Assembly (NCBI GenBank): GCA_031256885.1
Contig: JAIRPS010000155.1
Coordinates: 1-6,483 of the forward strand
Length of the DNA stretch: 6,483 nucleotides
From: Bifidobacteriaceae bacterium
GTDB lineage: Bacteria; Actinomycetota; Actinomycetes; Actinomycetales; WQXJ01
Reading direction: 5' to 3'
Below, piece by piece: positions 6,429 through 6,483 of this stretch; the stretch's first letter is position 1; every line of letters begins with the position of its first letter. Under the pieces are notes generated by a model. That model saw nothing but the letters and a program-made list of their open reading frames with translations. It had not been told where the DNA came from and did no database searches. The position numbers and the translations under genes are program-made.

Positions 6429-6483
6429 ATGACTCTTTGTCAAGATAAAACGATTCTAGTAACGGGTTTGCTAACGCAACACT
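6429..6483 (+). CDS. fabI: Enoyl-ACP reductase, FabI/InhA type (N-terminal fragment, runs off the window)
   Basis: Only 18 codons are visible: MTLCQDKTILVTGLLTQH. The pattern of a short polar start, then (K)-x-I-L-V-[ST]-G-[LI]-[LI]-T, matches the first beta strand and glycine-rich NADH loop of InhA (which begins MTGLLDGKRILVSGIIT). The position directly after a MabA-type fabG is the same as for inhA in mycobacteria and for fabI in related actinobacteria. It would reduce trans-2-enoyl-ACP, the last step of each elongation round. The gap to fabG is 16 bp, so co-transcription is likely. The ATG at 6429 has only a weak GGTG (6421-6424) upstream, which suggests coupling to fabG translation. Active-site Tyr and Lys lie outside the window, so the call rests on the N-terminus and context. 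Confidence 0.75.
   Translation, partial: MTLCQDKTILVTGLLTQH

Overview
The window looks like ordinary chromosomal DNA from a mid-GC member of the Actinobacteria. Three things point there: the ABC-F protein closely resembles Mycobacterium tuberculosis Rv1473, the fabG product ends in the MabA-type sequence GAVIPVDGG-[LM]-GMGH and is followed at once by the start of an InhA-type enoyl reductase, and two of the four start sites look leaderless (a TANNNT box 7-8 nt before a GTG), which is common in this phylum. The species cannot be named from sequence reading alone.

Layout. Positions 3705 to 1 (minus strand) hold one uninterrupted reading frame of 1235 codons with no stop before the window edge. 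It is an HAE1/SwrC-like RND efflux permease with a cytoplasmic tail of more than 200 residues. The last part of that tail is an 11-residue tandem repeat that is still running when the window ends. A 173-bp divergent intergenic region (3706-3878) carries the signals for this gene and for a plus-strand ABC-F ATPase (3879-5480). A 167-bp gap (5481-5647) follows, rich in short direct and inverted repeats. Then comes a probable FAS-II pair: fabG (5648-6412) and, 16 bp later, the first 18 codons of a fabI/inhA-type gene (6429 to the edge).

How the genes relate. fabG and fabI would supply the two reductive steps of the fatty-acid elongation cycle and look co-transcribed. The ABC-F protein is a soluble, ribosome-associated type of ATPase, not a transporter. 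The RND protein is a proton-driven exporter or lipid/amphiphile transporter. Sharing a divergent promoter region does not show that the RND and ABC-F genes act together. No mobile element, CRISPR array, tRNA or rRNA was seen. The most unusual structure is the periodic His/Glu/Pro tail of the RND protein; next are the clustered repeats in front of fabG and the loss of the Asn of the SDR NNAG motif in FabG.
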